A DNA stretch of 64,000 nucleotides from Nocardioides lianchengensis (GTDB taxonomy: Bacteria > Actinomycetota > Actinomycetes > Propionibacteriales > Nocardioidaceae), in assembly GCF_900101465.1 (NCBI RefSeq), contig NZ_FMZM01000002.1:62001-126000 (forward strand), given 5' to 3'. Below the pieces are notes generated by a model, which did not search any database, was not told where the DNA came from, and was given only the letters and a program-made list of their open reading frames with translations. Below, piece by piece: positions 7,655-16,520 of the stretch (within the stretch, counting starts at the first letter, position 1; every line of letters starts with the position of its first letter). The position numbers were made by a program, and so were the translations under genes.

Positions 7655-8508
7655 CCCGACAGCCGCTGGTCGCCCGACGGGCCGAGGGTCTCCTCGGCTC
7701 GGCGGTGGTGGCCACGGCCCCCGTCGCCGGCGGGGACATCGCCACCGCCACCAAGCTCCGCCTCAGCGACGGCAGCACCGCGCTGATGAAGACCCTCACC
7801 CAGGCACCCCCGGGCCTCTTCGAGACCGAGGCGCGCGGGCTGCGCTGGCTCGCCGACAGCGACGGCGTCGCCGTGCCCGAGGTGCTCGCCGTCGACGCCG
7901 AGTGCCTGATCCTGCGGTGGGTCGAGCCCGGGCGCAACAGCGGGGACGCCGCCGCCGGCTTCGGCCGCGCCCTGGCCGCCACGCACGCCGCCGGCGCCCC
8001 GTCGTACGGCGCCGACGAGGACGGCTTCATCGGCCGGCTCCCGCTGCCCAACCGCACCGCCGGCTCGTGGGCGGAGTTCTACGCCGTACGACGGGTGCTG
8101 CCCTACCTGAAGCTGGCCCGCGACCGCGGCGCCGTCACCGCCCGCGAGGCCACGAGCGTCGAGGCGGTGGTCGGTCGGCTGCCGGGCCTGCTCCCCGAGG
8201 AGCCGCCGGCCCGCCTGCACGGTGATCTCTGGAACGGCAATGTCCTGTGGGGCACCGACGGCCGGGTCAGCGTCATCGACCCCGCGGCGTACGGCGGCCA
8301 CCGCGAGGTCGACCTCGCGATGCTGGCCCTCTTCGGCCTCCCGCACCTGCAGCGGGTTCTCGACGCCTACGACGAGGCCACCCCGCTCGCCGACGGCTGG
8401 GCCGACCGGGTCGCCCTCCACCAGCTCTTCCCGCTGCTCGTCCACGCCTGCCTCTTCGGCGGCGGCTACGGCGCCCGCGCCGCCGACGCGGCCCGCCGCT
8501 ACGCCTGA
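7651..8508 (+). CDS. Fructosamine kinase family protein
   Basis: A 285-residue small-molecule kinase of the fructosamine/ketosamine-3-kinase group (aminoglycoside phosphotransferase fold). The catalytic loop is HGDLWNGN (residues 190-197), and the metal-binding motif is DPAAYGGHREVDLAML beginning at Asp210, both diagnostic of this family. These enzymes phosphorylate sugars attached to protein lysines so that the adduct falls off. The GTG start at 7651 overlaps the phosphatase stop. It ends the operon and is followed by a cluster of dyads at 8527-8613. Confidence 0.9.
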   Translation: MTRQPLVARRAEGLLGSAVVATAPVAGGDIATATKLRLSDGSTALMKTLTQAPPGLFETEARGLRWLADSDGVAVPEVLAVDAECLILRWVEPGRNSGDAAAGFGRALAATHAAGAPSYGADEDGFIGRLPLPNRTAGSWAEFYAVRRVLPYLKLARDRGAVTAREATSVEAVVGRLPGLLPEEPPARLHGDLWNGNVLWGTDGRVSVIDPAAYGGHREVDLAMLALFGLPHLQRVLDAYDEATPLADGWADRVALHQLFPLLVHACLFGGGYGARAADAARRYA

Positions 8509-8526
8509 GGCGGGCGGTCGGAGAGT

Positions 8527-8613
8527 TTCATCGGCTGGCCGATGAACCTCGAGCCTGGACGACAAAGGTTCATCGTCCAGGGATGAGTTTTATCGGCTAG
8601 CCGATAAAACTCA
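8527..8613. terminator. Cluster of three inverted repeats between convergent genes
   Basis: Three consecutive dyads lie here. The first is TTCATCGGCTGGCCGATGAA (8527-8546). The second has 9-bp arms CCTGGACGA and TCGTCCAGG (8554-8581). The third is a perfect 30-bp palindrome (8584-8613, centre ATCGGCTAGCCGAT). The first and third share the core ATCGGCTRGCCGAT. They separate the convergent fructosamine kinase and sugar dehydrogenase genes and could terminate both, but no T-runs flank them, and paired near-identical palindromes could also be protein-binding sites. Confidence 0.5.
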
Positions 8614-8632
8614 CCGCGGCCCCCAGCACCCC

Positions 8633-11188
8633 CTACCGCCGCCGGACGTAGACCGCCCGCAGCACCTGATCACGCCGGACGGTGACGGTGTGGGCCCGCC
8701 TCCCGCCGTCGTTCCAGCGCCGGAAGACCCAGACCTTCCCGGCGCGACGGACCCGCGCCGGCGCGACGATCCGGACCCGCTCGCCCACCTCGAACCGCCC
8801 GGTCCAGCCGGAGCGCCGGGCCACGCCGTCCACCCGCACCCGCGCCCGGGCGCGGGCGGGTACGGCGCGCACGGTGAGCCGGGAGGTGGCGGCGGGGGCG
8901 ACGGCGTCGGCGACGTAGCGGGCGACGTACGACGTGTCGCTGGCCGGCGCGACCGACTGGTGCACGCGCGCGCCGGAGTCCGACCAGCCGGCGAAGCGCC
9001 AGGTCCGGCCACCGGAGTTCACCGTCGGCGGCACCGCGACGGTGAAGGTCGAGCCGACGATGACCCGCCGCGCCTGGGGCGAGGGGCCCTCGGCGCCCAG
9101 CACGCTGACCGGCGCCGTCACCGGGGTGGTGGCGAACCGCAGGTCGACGGTCTGCGGCGACAGCTCGAAGCTCCGCTCGGTCGCGAAGCCGCCGGCGTCG
9201 GTGGCCCGGACCCGCAGCACCAGCCGCGAGGGGTACTCGTGGTCCGGCGCGGTGAAGGTCCCCGACGCGACGCCGGTGCGGGTCTCGATCGGGTGCACGT
9301 GGCACACCGACGGGCAGTGGCTGACGGCCAGCGACCAGGTGAAGGCGGAGGCCGGCAGGGTGCCGTCCTGGAGGTCGGTGGCCGCGGCCGAGAACGGGAT
9401 CGGGTCGCCGACCGCCCAGGTCAGGGTGGGCGCGGGGGTCACCGCGGTGAAGGTCGGCGGGTCGTTGCCCGGGTGCAGGGTCAGCTCGGCGACGTCGCTG
9501 CCGCCGTTGCCGTCGGTGACCCGCACGGACACCGTGACCGGCTTCGCGACGGTGTAGGTCTCGTAGACCACCGGTCCGAAGTCGTCGCCGAAGGACCCGT
9601 CCCCGTCGAGGTCCCACGAGTAGCCGAGCAGGTCGCCGTCCGGGTCGCTCGAGGCCGAGGCGTCGAGCTCGACGGAGAGCGGGAGCACCGAGCTGTACGG
9701 CGGGTCCGCGCTGATCCGAGCCACCGGCGGCCGGCCGATCGCGTCGTACGAGACGCGGTGGATCGCGCCCGCGCCGGCCTCCGGGTAGCCGTCGTCGTTC
9801 AGCCCGTAGTCCACGTAGTAGAGGTCGCCCTCCGGCCCGGTCGTCAGGTCGACCGGCGAGTCCGCGTCGCCGACGAGGAGCCGGGCCCGTGAACGGTCGG
9901 GCTGGCCGTCCGCGCCGAGCGGCACCGACCAGACGCAGCCGCGGGCGAAGTCGGCGAAGACCAGCGCCCCCTGCAGGTCGGTCGGGTAGGCGGAGCCGGT
10001 GAGGAACTGCACGCCCGAGACGGAGGCGGTGCCGGTCGGGCAGCCGTCGCCCGGGACGACCTCGCCGCTGCGCGAGTAGGGGAGGTACGGCGCCACCGCC
10101 CGCTGCGCGACCGGCGCGGTGCCGGCGTACAGCGACTCGCAGAGCGGGACGTCGAGCTCGTCCCAGCCGGGCGTGCGGGCCGGGCCCTCGAAGCAGGGCC
10201 AGCCGAAGTTGCGCGGCGCCGTCGTCGAGGTGGCGGCGGTGAGCCGGTTCACCTCGTCGTACCCGCCGGCGCCGACGTCGCCGACCCACACCTCGTCGGT
10301 GTCGGGGCGGAAGGCGAAGCGCCACGGGTTGCGGAAGCCGTACGCCGCGATCGCGTGCTCGCCGGTCAGCGGATCGATGCGGAGCAGGCTGCCGTTGATG
10401 CCGAGCGGGTCGCCGGTGGTGCGGAGGTCCTGGGCGCGCAGCGACCCGCCCTCGTTCACCGGGTCGCCACAGGGGTTGCCACCGAACTGACCACGGTCGG
10501 CGGTGTCGAAGCTCGCGCCCTCGCCCGCGGTCACGTAGAGCATCCGGTCGGGGCCGACGTGCACGGCGCCGGAGCCGTGGCTGGGGAACTGCAGGCAGCC
10601 ATCGGCCAGCAGCTCGGTCTCCGACGTCATCGTCCACGCGCCGTCGACCTTCGCGGCGGCCAGCCGGGTGACCCGGATCGACGCCGCGCAGCCCGGGGAG
10701 CCGCCGGGCTCCAGGCTCGCGGGCGCCGGGCAGTCGTCGTAGTACGGCGCAGCCGGATCGCCCCAGGCCGGCACCTCACCGGCGGGGTCGCGCGGGTCGC
10801 GGTCGTAGGCGTAGGCGACGTACACGAAGTCGCGACCGGCGCCGGTGCCGAGCGCGGGGTCGACGGCGAGGCCCACCAGGCCGCGGTCCCAGTAGTTCTG
10901 GACGCTGCGCGTCAGGTCGGCGAACGGCGCCGGGGTGCCGGCGAAGCCCGCGCCCGCCCGGGCGACGGTGCTGATCACCCCCGCCTGGTTGCCGACGAAC
11001 GCGGTGCCGTCGGCGGCGAAGTCGACGACGGTCGGCTGGTCGAGGCCGCCGATGACGACCCGGTCCTGGAAGCCCGACGGGAGCACCGGGTCCGCGGCCG
11101 CCGTACCGCTCGGGACGCCGATCGGGACCAGCAGCCCCACGACCAGCGCCACGGCCGACATCCGGGCAACGCCCACGATCCTGCCCAC
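8633..11188 (-). CDS. Secreted glucose/sorbosone dehydrogenase-like protein with PKD domain
   Basis: An 851-residue exported protein. A GTG start at 11188, preceded by a G-rich ribosome site, gives a signal peptide [20 protein letters not shown] ending near TAAADP. Residues about 35-460 form a six-bladed beta-propeller of the PQQ-dependent glucose/sorbosone dehydrogenase (GSDH/YliI) family; see FVGNQAGVI, the GLVGLAVDP motif, [14 protein letters not shown] and [15 protein letters not shown] domain follows ([23 protein letters not shown]), then a second Ig-like region and a very basic C-terminal beta-rich repeat region (two WxFxxWxDxG-like motifs). It probably oxidises or binds sugars at the cell surface. 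Whether PQQ is made by this organism is not visible here. Confidence 0.85.
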   Translation of the reverse strand: MGRIVGVARMSAVALVVGLLVPIGVPSGTAAADPVLPSGFQDRVVIGGLDQPTVVDFAADGTAFVGNQAGVISTVARAGAGFAGTPAPFADLTRSVQNYWDRGLVGLAVDPALGTGAGRDFVYVAYAYDRDPRDPAGEVPAWGDPAAPYYDDCPAPASLEPGGSPGCAASIRVTRLAAAKVDGAWTMTSETELLADGCLQFPSHGSGAVHVGPDRMLYVTAGEGASFDTADRGQFGGNPCGDPVNEGGSLRAQDLRTTGDPLGINGSLLRIDPLTGEHAIAAYGFRNPWRFAFRPDTDEVWVGDVGAGGYDEVNRLTAATSTTAPRNFGWPCFEGPARTPGWDELDVPLCESLYAGTAPVAQRAVAPYLPYSRSGEVVPGDGCPTGTASVSGVQFLTGSAYPTDLQGALVFADFARGCVWSVPLGADGQPDRSRARLLVGDADSPVDLTTGPEGDLYYVDYGLNDDGYPEAGAGAIHRVSYDAIGRPPVARISADPPYSSVLPLSVELDASASSDPDGDLLGYSWDLDGDGSFGDDFGPVVYETYTVAKPVTVSVRVTDGNGGSDVAELTLHPGNDPPTFTAVTPAPTLTWAVGDPIPFSAAATDLQDGTLPASAFTWSLAVSHCPSVCHVHPIETRTGVASGTFTAPDHEYPSRLVLRVRATDAGGFATERSFELSPQTVDLRFATTPVTAPVSVLGAEGPSPQARRVIVGSTFTVAVPPTVNSGGRTWRFAGWSDSGARVHQSVAPASDTSYVARYVADAVAPAATSRLTVRAVPARARARVRVDGVARRSGWTGRFEVGERVRIVAPARVRRAGKVWVFRRWNDGGRRAHTVTVRRDQVLRAVYVRRR

Positions 11189-11268
11189 GAACGACCCCCC
11201 GGTCCGGCCGCGCCCCCCGCGTGCCTGCTGCTGTGATCTACCCGAACCGGGTCGTCCGCACACGCGTT

Positions 11269-11295
11269 CTCAGACAGGGCTCAGCCAGGCCTGGC
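11269..11295. promoter_or_regulatory. Candidate MprA-type direct-repeat operator and palindrome
   Basis: CTCAGACAGG (11269-11278) and CTCAGCCAGG (11280-11289) repeat with an 11-bp period, one helical turn, typical of OmpR-family dimer sites. It runs into the perfect palindrome GCCAGGCCTGGC (11284-11295) and abuts the mprA -10. Mycobacterial MprA also binds paired direct repeats upstream of its own gene, so autoregulation is plausible. Confidence 0.5.
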
Positions 11296-11300
11296 ACAGT
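11295..11300 (+). promoter_or_regulatory. Candidate -10 for leaderless mprA-like gene
   Basis: CACAGT ends 6 nt before the GTG at 11307. This favours that GTG over the alternative GTG at 11316. Confidence 0.4.
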
Positions 11301-11306
11301 AGGGAC

Positions 11307-12005
11307 GTGCCTCCCGTGCCCCTGCCACGCGTCCTCGTCGTCGACGACGACAAGGCCGTGCGCGAGTCGCTGCGCCGCTCGCTCGAGTTCAACGGGTACG
11401 ACGTCCACCTGGCCTCCGACGGCGCCGAGGCCTTGGCCAGCATCGGCCGGGTCGCGCCCGACGTCGTGGTGATGGACGTGATGATGCCGCGCCTCGACGG
11501 CATCGAGACGACCCGCGCGCTGCGCACGGCCGGCCACGACGTCCCGATCCTCGTGCTGACGGCTCGCGACGCCGTCGGCGACCGGGTCGAGGGCCTGGAC
11601 GCGGGCGCCGACGACTACCTCACCAAGCCGTTCGCGCTGGCCGAGCTGCTGGCCCGGCTGCGGGCGCTGCTGCGCCGCGTCGTCCCCGCCGACGACGCCG
11701 ACGAGGAGGTCCTCGCCTTCTCCGACCTGACGATGGACGTCGCGACCCGCGAGGTACGCCGCGGCGCGCGCCCGATTGAGCTGACCCGCACCGAGTTCAC
11801 CCTGCTCGAGATGTTCCTGCGCCGCCCCCGGCGGGTCCTGGAGCGCAGCTTCATCCTCGAGGAGGTCTGGGGCTACGACTTCCCGACCACCGCCAACTCG
11901 CTGGAGGTCTACGTCGGCTACCTGCGCCGCAAGACCGAGGCCGAGGAGGAGCCGCGGCTGATCCACACGGTCCGCGGCGTCGGCTACGTGCTGAAGGAAT
12001 CGTGA
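11307..12005 (+). CDS. mprA: MprA-like OmpR-family response regulator
   Basis: A 232-residue response regulator. The receiver domain (about 7-120) has [21 protein letters not shown], phosphoacceptor Asp57 in [11 protein letters not shown], and KPF with the conserved lysine. The C-terminal winged helix (about 130-228) has [12 protein letters not shown] and the typical ending [16 protein letters not shown]. From memory the sequence is very close to M. tuberculosis MprA, a regulator of envelope stress, sigE/sigB and persistence. The start is GTG 11307 (leaderless -10) or GTG 11316 (about 11 nt after AGGG). It overlaps the sensor kinase gene by GTGA, so the pair form one operon with the lipoprotein and thioesterase genes. 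Confidence 0.9.
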   Translation: MPPVPLPRVLVVDDDKAVRESLRRSLEFNGYDVHLASDGAEALASIGRVAPDVVVMDVMMPRLDGIETTRALRTAGHDVPILVLTARDAVGDRVEGLDAGADDYLTKPFALAELLARLRALLRRVVPADDADEEVLAFSDLTMDVATREVRRGARPIELTRTEFTLLEMFLRRPRRVLERSFILEEVWGYDFPTTANSLEVYVGYLRRKTEAEEEPRLIHTVRGVGYVLKES

Positions 12006-13438
12006 CCGGCACGCTCGACCCCGACGGACGCTGGCACTACCGCCGGTCCCTGGCCAGCCGGGTCACCCTGCTCACGACGATGGCCGTCGGCGTCGCCGTC
12101 GCGTTCGTCGCCGTCGGGGCGTACGTCGTCGTCCGCATGCAGCTGCAGGCCTCGATGGACGACTCGCTGATCGAGCGCGCGAACGCGACCGCCGGGCTGC
12201 CGGTCTTCATCAACGCCAACACCGGCAACGAGTTCCCGGCCTGGGCCCTGACCTCGACCGACGTCCGGATCGGCACGATCAGCGCCGACGGCCGGGGTTT
12301 CTACCCCTACAAGGACGGCGAGGTCCCCAAGCTCGGAGACGCCGAGCTCGAGGTCGCGGCCGGCAAGTCCGACCTGAGCGTGCGGACCGCGCGGGCGCAC
12401 GACAGCGACAGCCGGTTCCGGGTCGTGGCGGTGCCCTACCGCGACGACGAGGCCCTCGTCATCTGCGAGTCCCTGGAGTCGCAGGAGCAGCTGCTGACCA
12501 AGCTCGGGGTCGTGATGGCCCTCTTCGGTGCGGCCGGCGTGATCGCCGCGGCGATGGCCGGCTGGGGCGTGGCCGCCAACGGCCTGCGCCCGGTCCGGCT
12601 GCTCACCGGGCGGGTCGAGCACATCGCCCGCACCGAGGAGCTGCAGCCGATCCCGGTCGAGGGCCACGACGAGATCGCCCGGCTGTCCTCGGCCTTCAAC
12701 CAGATGCTCGCCTCGCTCGCGGCCTCCCGCGACCGGCAGCGACAGCTGGTCGCCGACGCCGGGCACGAGCTGCGCACCCCGCTCACCTCGCTGCGCACCA
12801 ACCTCGACCTGCTGGCCCAGTCCGACGCGTCCGGCGGGGCCGCCCTCCCGCCCGAGGCCCGGGCCGAGCTGCTCGACGACGTCCGCGCCCAGATCGAGGA
12901 GATGACGACGCTGATCGGCGACCTGGTCGAGCTGGCCCGCGACGAACCGATGGCCCACGTCATCGAGACCGTCGACCTGGCCGAGGTGGTCGACCACGCC
13001 CTGTCCCGGGTACGCCGCCGCGGCCCCGGGGTGCGCATCGACCTCGACGTCGACCCCTGGTACGTCATCGGCGAGCAGGGCGCCCTCGAGCGCGCGGTGA
13101 CCAACCTGCTCGACAACGCGGTGAAGTGGAGCCCCGCCGGCGGCACGGTCCGGGTCGCCCTCACCGACGGCGAGCTGACCGTCGAGGACGAGGGCCCCGG
13201 CATCGCCGACGCCGACCTGCCGCGGGTCTTCGAGCGGTTCTGGCGCTCCGACGAGTCGCGCTCGATGCCCGGCTCCGGGCTCGGGCTCTCCATCGTCCAG
13301 CAGGTCGCGGTGCGGCACTCCGGCACCGTCGCGGCCGGTCGGGCCGCGTCCGGCGGTGCCCGGATGGTGCTGCGGATCCCCGGCGCGTCCACCCCGCCGC
13401 CCGCCGAGCCCGCCGCCTCGACCGAGGCCGAGGCGTGA
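12002..13438 (+). CDS. mprB: MprB-like sensor histidine kinase
   Basis: A 478-residue membrane kinase. It has TM1 near 24-46, an extracytoplasmic sensor of about 115 residues, TM2 near 163-187 and HAMP to about 240. The dimerisation domain carries His255 in [20 protein letters not shown], and the ATPase domain has an N box ([10 protein letters not shown]), G1 ([11 protein letters not shown]) and G2 (GSGLGLSIV). It phosphorylates the adjacent response regulator. The match to mycobacterial MprB, which senses envelope stress with help from DnaK, includes the H-box context. The C-terminus ends in a Pro/Ala/Glu tail. GTGA overlaps occur at both ends, so expression is tightly coupled to mprA and the following lipoprotein gene. 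Confidence 0.92.
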   Translation: MTGTLDPDGRWHYRRSLASRVTLLTTMAVGVAVAFVAVGAYVVVRMQLQASMDDSLIERANATAGLPVFINANTGNEFPAWALTSTDVRIGTISADGRGFYPYKDGEVPKLGDAELEVAAGKSDLSVRTARAHDSDSRFRVVAVPYRDDEALVICESLESQEQLLTKLGVVMALFGAAGVIAAAMAGWGVAANGLRPVRLLTGRVEHIARTEELQPIPVEGHDEIARLSSAFNQMLASLAASRDRQRQLVADAGHELRTPLTSLRTNLDLLAQSDASGGAALPPEARAELLDDVRAQIEEMTTLIGDLVELARDEPMAHVIETVDLAEVVDHALSRVRRRGPGVRIDLDVDPWYVIGEQGALERAVTNLLDNAVKWSPAGGTVRVALTDGELTVEDEGPGIADADLPRVFERFWRSDESRSMPGSGLGLSIVQQVAVRHSGTVAAGRAASGGARMVLRIPGASTPPPAEPAASTEAEA

Positions 13439-13977
13439 GGGCCCGGGTCGCGCTGCTCGTCGTACCGCTGCTGCTGGCGGGGTGCGGTGGCGACTCGTCG
13501 TCCTCCCCCGAGCCGTCCGCGGAGCCGTCGGCCAGCGCGTCCGCCGACCCGGTCTGGAACCCCTGCGACGGCCTCGACGCCGCACGGATCGCCCGGGTCC
13601 TCGGCACCTCCGTGGAGGTCGACCGGGGCACCGAGGACTCCCCGCGCTGCGCGCTGGTGCCGCAGACCGAGGGCGAGGCCGTCGTGGACGCCAACTACCT
13701 CGTCTTCCCCGCCGGCCTCGACGCCGCCTGGGAGCAGATGGGCGCCCCCGACGACGGCAGCGTGACCGAGCCCGAGATCGCCGGCGCCGACGACGCCCGG
13801 ATGGTCGCGAACCCCGGCACCGAGGTGCTCGGCGTCACCGGGTTCGTGCAGGTCGGCGACGTGGTGCTGGTGGTCAACGCCGCCGACACCAAGCCGTACG
13901 ACGAGGCACCGGTCGTCTCGGCTGTCAAGGAGACCATGCAGCAGCTGGCGACGTACGCCGGGGAGACCCCACCATGA
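13435..13977 (+). CDS. Lipoprotein, DUF3558-like
   Basis: A 180-residue predicted lipoprotein. The GTG at 13435 starts a short signal peptide with lipobox LLLAGC (Cys17), a Ser/Pro/Ala spacer, then a domain beginning DPVWNPCDGLDAARIARVLG. The PC-x-L/V-x(n)-VLG start and a second cysteine (SPRCAL) resemble DUF3558 lipoproteins of actinobacteria, whose function is unknown. It is sandwiched between mprB and a thioesterase gene with overlaps at both ends. It might be an accessory sensor for the two-component system; that is inference from position only. Confidence 0.7.
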   Translation: MRARVALLVVPLLLAGCGGDSSSSPEPSAEPSASASADPVWNPCDGLDAARIARVLGTSVEVDRGTEDSPRCALVPQTEGEAVVDANYLVFPAGLDAAWEQMGAPDDGSVTEPEIAGADDARMVANPGTEVLGVTGFVQVGDVVLVVNAADTKPYDEAPVVSAVKETMQQLATYAGETPP

Positions 13978-14852
13978 CGGGCATGCAGCTGTCCTTCTTC
14001 CGCCCGGCCGAGTCCGGTGACGCGCTGACCCCGACCGACATGGCCCGCAGCATGTGGGACGACGACCAGATGCACGGCGTGGCCGTCAGCGGTGCGCTGG
14101 CGCGCGGGGCCGAGCAGCGGGTGCGCGAGCTGGGGCGGACCGAGCTGCGGCCGGCGCGCTACACCGTCGACCTGTTCAAGGCGGCCCGGATGCGGGACTG
14201 CCGGGTGACGACCGAGGTCGTGCGGGAGGGGCCGCGGCTCTGCCTGGTCGACGCGGTGCTGACCCAGGAGGTCGACGGCACCGAGGTGCGGGTCGCCCGG
14301 GCCAGCGCGCTCTTCCTGCTGCCGACCGCCTCGACCGAGGGCTCCGTCTGGTCGCCCGACGACCGGCCGGTCCCGCCGCCGCTCGACGTCGCCCCGGCGT
14401 CGGAGGAGCCGCACGTGCCGTTCTTCCACAGCTCCGTCGGCTGGTCGCAGTCCTTCGGCCTGCACCAGAACGACGACCGCAAGTCGTCCTGGAACACCGC
14501 GATCCCGATCGTCTCGGGCGAGCCGACGTCGCCGTTCCAGGCGGTCGCCTCGATCGCCGACGGCGCCAGCATGGTCACCAACTGGGGCGACCGCGGGATC
14601 GAGTACATCAACACCGACATCACCCTCACCCTGGCCCGCGAGCCCGTCGGCCTCTCGATCGGCATGTCCGCCCTGGACCGGGTCGAGGTCGACGGCATCG
14701 CCGTCGGCACCGCCGCCGTCTTCGACCGCACCGGCCCGCTCGGCACCGCCGTCGTCACCTCGCTCGCGAACGCGAGGCGCGTCGTCGACTTCGGCGACGT
14801 CGAGTACACCGACTCCGGCGAGCGGCGTCGTACGTCTTCGGTGGTCGAGTAG
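13974..14852 (+). CDS. Acyl-CoA thioesterase-like double-hotdog protein with repeat-derived C-terminus
   Basis: A 292-residue protein of the thioesterase-like (TesB-type, double hotdog) superfamily, seen in MQLSFFRPA, the N-terminal hotdog ending RASALFLLP, and the C-terminal half with SPFQAVASIADGASMVTNWG and the DxTxxL-like TDITLTLAREP. Such proteins hydrolyse or bind acyl-CoA; substrate unknown. The ATG at 13974 overlaps the lipoprotein stop (ATGA). The last 11 or so residues (GERRRTSSVVE) and the TAG stop lie inside the first copy of the 44-bp repeat array, so the natural end of the protein has been replaced or extended by repeat sequence. Confidence 0.75.
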   Translation: MTGMQLSFFRPAESGDALTPTDMARSMWDDDQMHGVAVSGALARGAEQRVRELGRTELRPARYTVDLFKAARMRDCRVTTEVVREGPRLCLVDAVLTQEVDGTEVRVARASALFLLPTASTEGSVWSPDDRPVPPPLDVAPASEEPHVPFFHSSVGWSQSFGLHQNDDRKSSWNTAIPIVSGEPTSPFQAVASIADGASMVTNWGDRGIEYINTDITLTLAREPVGLSIGMSALDRVEVDGIAVGTAAVFDRTGPLGTAVVTSLANARRVVDFGDVEYTDSGERRRTSSVVE

Positions 14853-15060
14853 CCGCGAGGGACGAGCGGCGTCGTACGTCTTCGGTGGTCGAGTAGCCGC
14901 GAGGGACGAGCGGCGTCGTACGTCTTCGGTGGTCGAGTAGCCGCGAGGGACGAGCGGCGTCGTACGTCTTCGGTGGTCGAGTAGCCGCGAGGGACGAGCG
15001 GCGTCGTACGTCTTCGGTGGTCGAGTAGCCGCGAGGGACGAGCGGCGTATCGAGACCTAC
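14820..15060. repeat. Five 44-bp tandem repeats plus a partial sixth
   Basis: Units start at 14820, 14864, 14908, 14952 and 14996, essentially identical, each beginning GAGCGGCGTCGTACGTCTTC and containing GGTGGTCGAGTAG. A truncated unit at 15040 ends in TATCGAGACC. Each unit carries a GCCGC...GCGGC hairpin. The array fills the gap between the convergent thioesterase and zwf genes and supplies the thioesterase stop codon. It belongs to flavour B of the palindromic repeat family (see 42815, 59179, 62983). No spacers are present, so it is not a CRISPR. Confidence 0.9.
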
Positions 15061-16520
15061 CGCACCGTCGTGTTCGAGTCGCGCCAGGACCGCTCGAAGG
15101 GCAGCCGCCAGGCGTGCGGGGCGATCAGCTGGTGGATGGCGTTGGGGCCCCAGCTGCCCGGCGCGTAGCCGCGCACCGGCGGCGGGTCGTTGAGCAGCGG
15201 GATCGACTTCTCCCACAGCGTCTCGATGCCGGCGGCGGTCGTGAAGAGGGTGTGGTCGCCGCGCATGGCGTCGTGGATGAGCCGCTCGTAGGCCTCCAGC
15301 ACCGACGCGGACGACGACGTCTCGTGGGTGGCGAACTGCATCGACAGCTTCTCGAGCTTCATGCCCGGGCCCGGCTTCTTGCCGTAGAACGACAGCGACA
15401 TCCGGGACTGGTCGGCCAGGTCGAAGGTGAGGTGGTCGGGGCCCTGGCGGCCGACGTTCGAGCCGGCCGGGAACATCGTCAGCGGGGGCTCCTTGAAGGC
15501 GATCGAGATGATCCGGGCGCCCTCGGCGAGCTTCTTGCCGGTGCGCAGGAAGAACGGCACGCCCGCCCAGCGCCAGTTGTCGATCTCGACCTTCAGCGCC
15601 ACGAAGGTCTCGGTGTCGGAGTCCTCGGCGACGGCGGCCTTGCCGCGGTAGCCGTTGTACTGGCCGCGGACGACGTTGTGCGGCTCGATCGGCCGCATCG
15701 AGCGGAAGACCTTCAGCTTCTCGTCGCTGATCGGGTCCGGCGCCAGCGACGTGGGCGGCTCCATCGCCATGAAGGCCAGCACCTGCATCAGGTGGGTGAC
15801 GACCATGTCGCGGTAGGCGCCGGTGCCCTCGTAGAACGCCGTACGCCCCTCGAGGCCGAGGGTCTCCGGTACGTCGATCTGCACGTGGTCGATGAAGTTG
15901 CGGTTCCAGATCGGCTCGAAGAGGCCGTTGGCGAACCGGAACGCCAGGATGTTCTGGGCCGCCTCCTTGCCGAGGAAGTGGTCGATGCGGAAGACCTGGC
16001 TCTCGTCGAAGACCTCGTGGACCCGCGCGTTCAGCCTCTTGGCCGAATCCAGGTCGGTGCCGAACGGCTTCTCCATGATGATCCGCGACCGCTCGACCAG
16101 GCCCGCCTCGTCGAGCTGGCGGATCACGTCGAGCGCGGCCTTCGGCGGCACGCTGAGGTAGTGCAGCCGGCCGATCTCCTCGCCGTGGCGGGCCAGCACC
16201 GCCTCGGAGACGTGCACCGCCTCGGCCAGCGCGTGCGGGCCGGCGCCCTGCGACACGTAGCTCAGCATCTCGGCGAACGGCGCCCAGCGGGCGTCGGTCA
16301 CGTCGCCCTTGCCGAACTCCTCACAGGCGTCGCGGGCGATCTTCACGAACGTGTCGGTGTCAATCTCCTCCAGCGACGTCCCCACGATGCAGGAGTCCTT
16401 GAGCAGGCCGGCCTCGAAGAGGCGCAGCAGGCCCGGCAGCAGCTTGCGCTTGGCCAGGTCGCCGGTGGCGCCGAAGAGCACGATGACGTGCGGTTGCTCC
16501 ATGTCGTCGAGGGTAGTCAC
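15057..16520 (-). CDS. zwf: Glucose-6-phosphate dehydrogenase
   Basis: A 487-residue cytosolic enzyme that oxidises glucose-6-phosphate to 6-phosphogluconolactone with NADP, the entry to the oxidative pentose phosphate pathway. The nucleotide-binding motif FGATGDLAKRKLLPG is at residues 16-30. The active-site signature RIDHFLGKE is near residue 179. The C-terminal part includes the usual YERLIHDAMRGD and ends RSWRDSNTTVR. Length is normal for the family. It starts at GTG 16520, overlapping the pabB stop by GTGA. The gene stands apart from the usual opcA/tal/tkt neighbours and may be a second copy; it is the last gene of a pabA-pabB-zwf operon. Confidence 0.95.
   Translation of the reverse strand: MTTLDDMEQPHVIVLFGATGDLAKRKLLPGLLRLFEAGLLKDSCIVGTSLEEIDTDTFVKIARDACEEFGKGDVTDARWAPFAEMLSYVSQGAGPHALAEAVHVSEAVLARHGEEIGRLHYLSVPPKAALDVIRQLDEAGLVERSRIIMEKPFGTDLDSAKRLNARVHEVFDESQVFRIDHFLGKEAAQNILAFRFANGLFEPIWNRNFIDHVQIDVPETLGLEGRTAFYEGTGAYRDMVVTHLMQVLAFMAMEPPTSLAPDPISDEKLKVFRSMRPIEPHNVVRGQYNGYRGKAAVAEDSDTETFVALKVEIDNWRWAGVPFFLRTGKKLAEGARIISIAFKEPPLTMFPAGSNVGRQGPDHLTFDLADQSRMSLSFYGKKPGPGMKLEKLSMQFATHETSSSASVLEAYERLIHDAMRGDHTLFTTAAGIETLWEKSIPLLNDPPPVRGYAPGSWGPNAIHQLIAPHAWRLPFERSWRDSNTTVR

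Noticed and set aside
14820..15060. Possible CRISPR array
   Set aside because: The 44-bp units are directly abutting with no unique spacers, and no cas genes are nearby.
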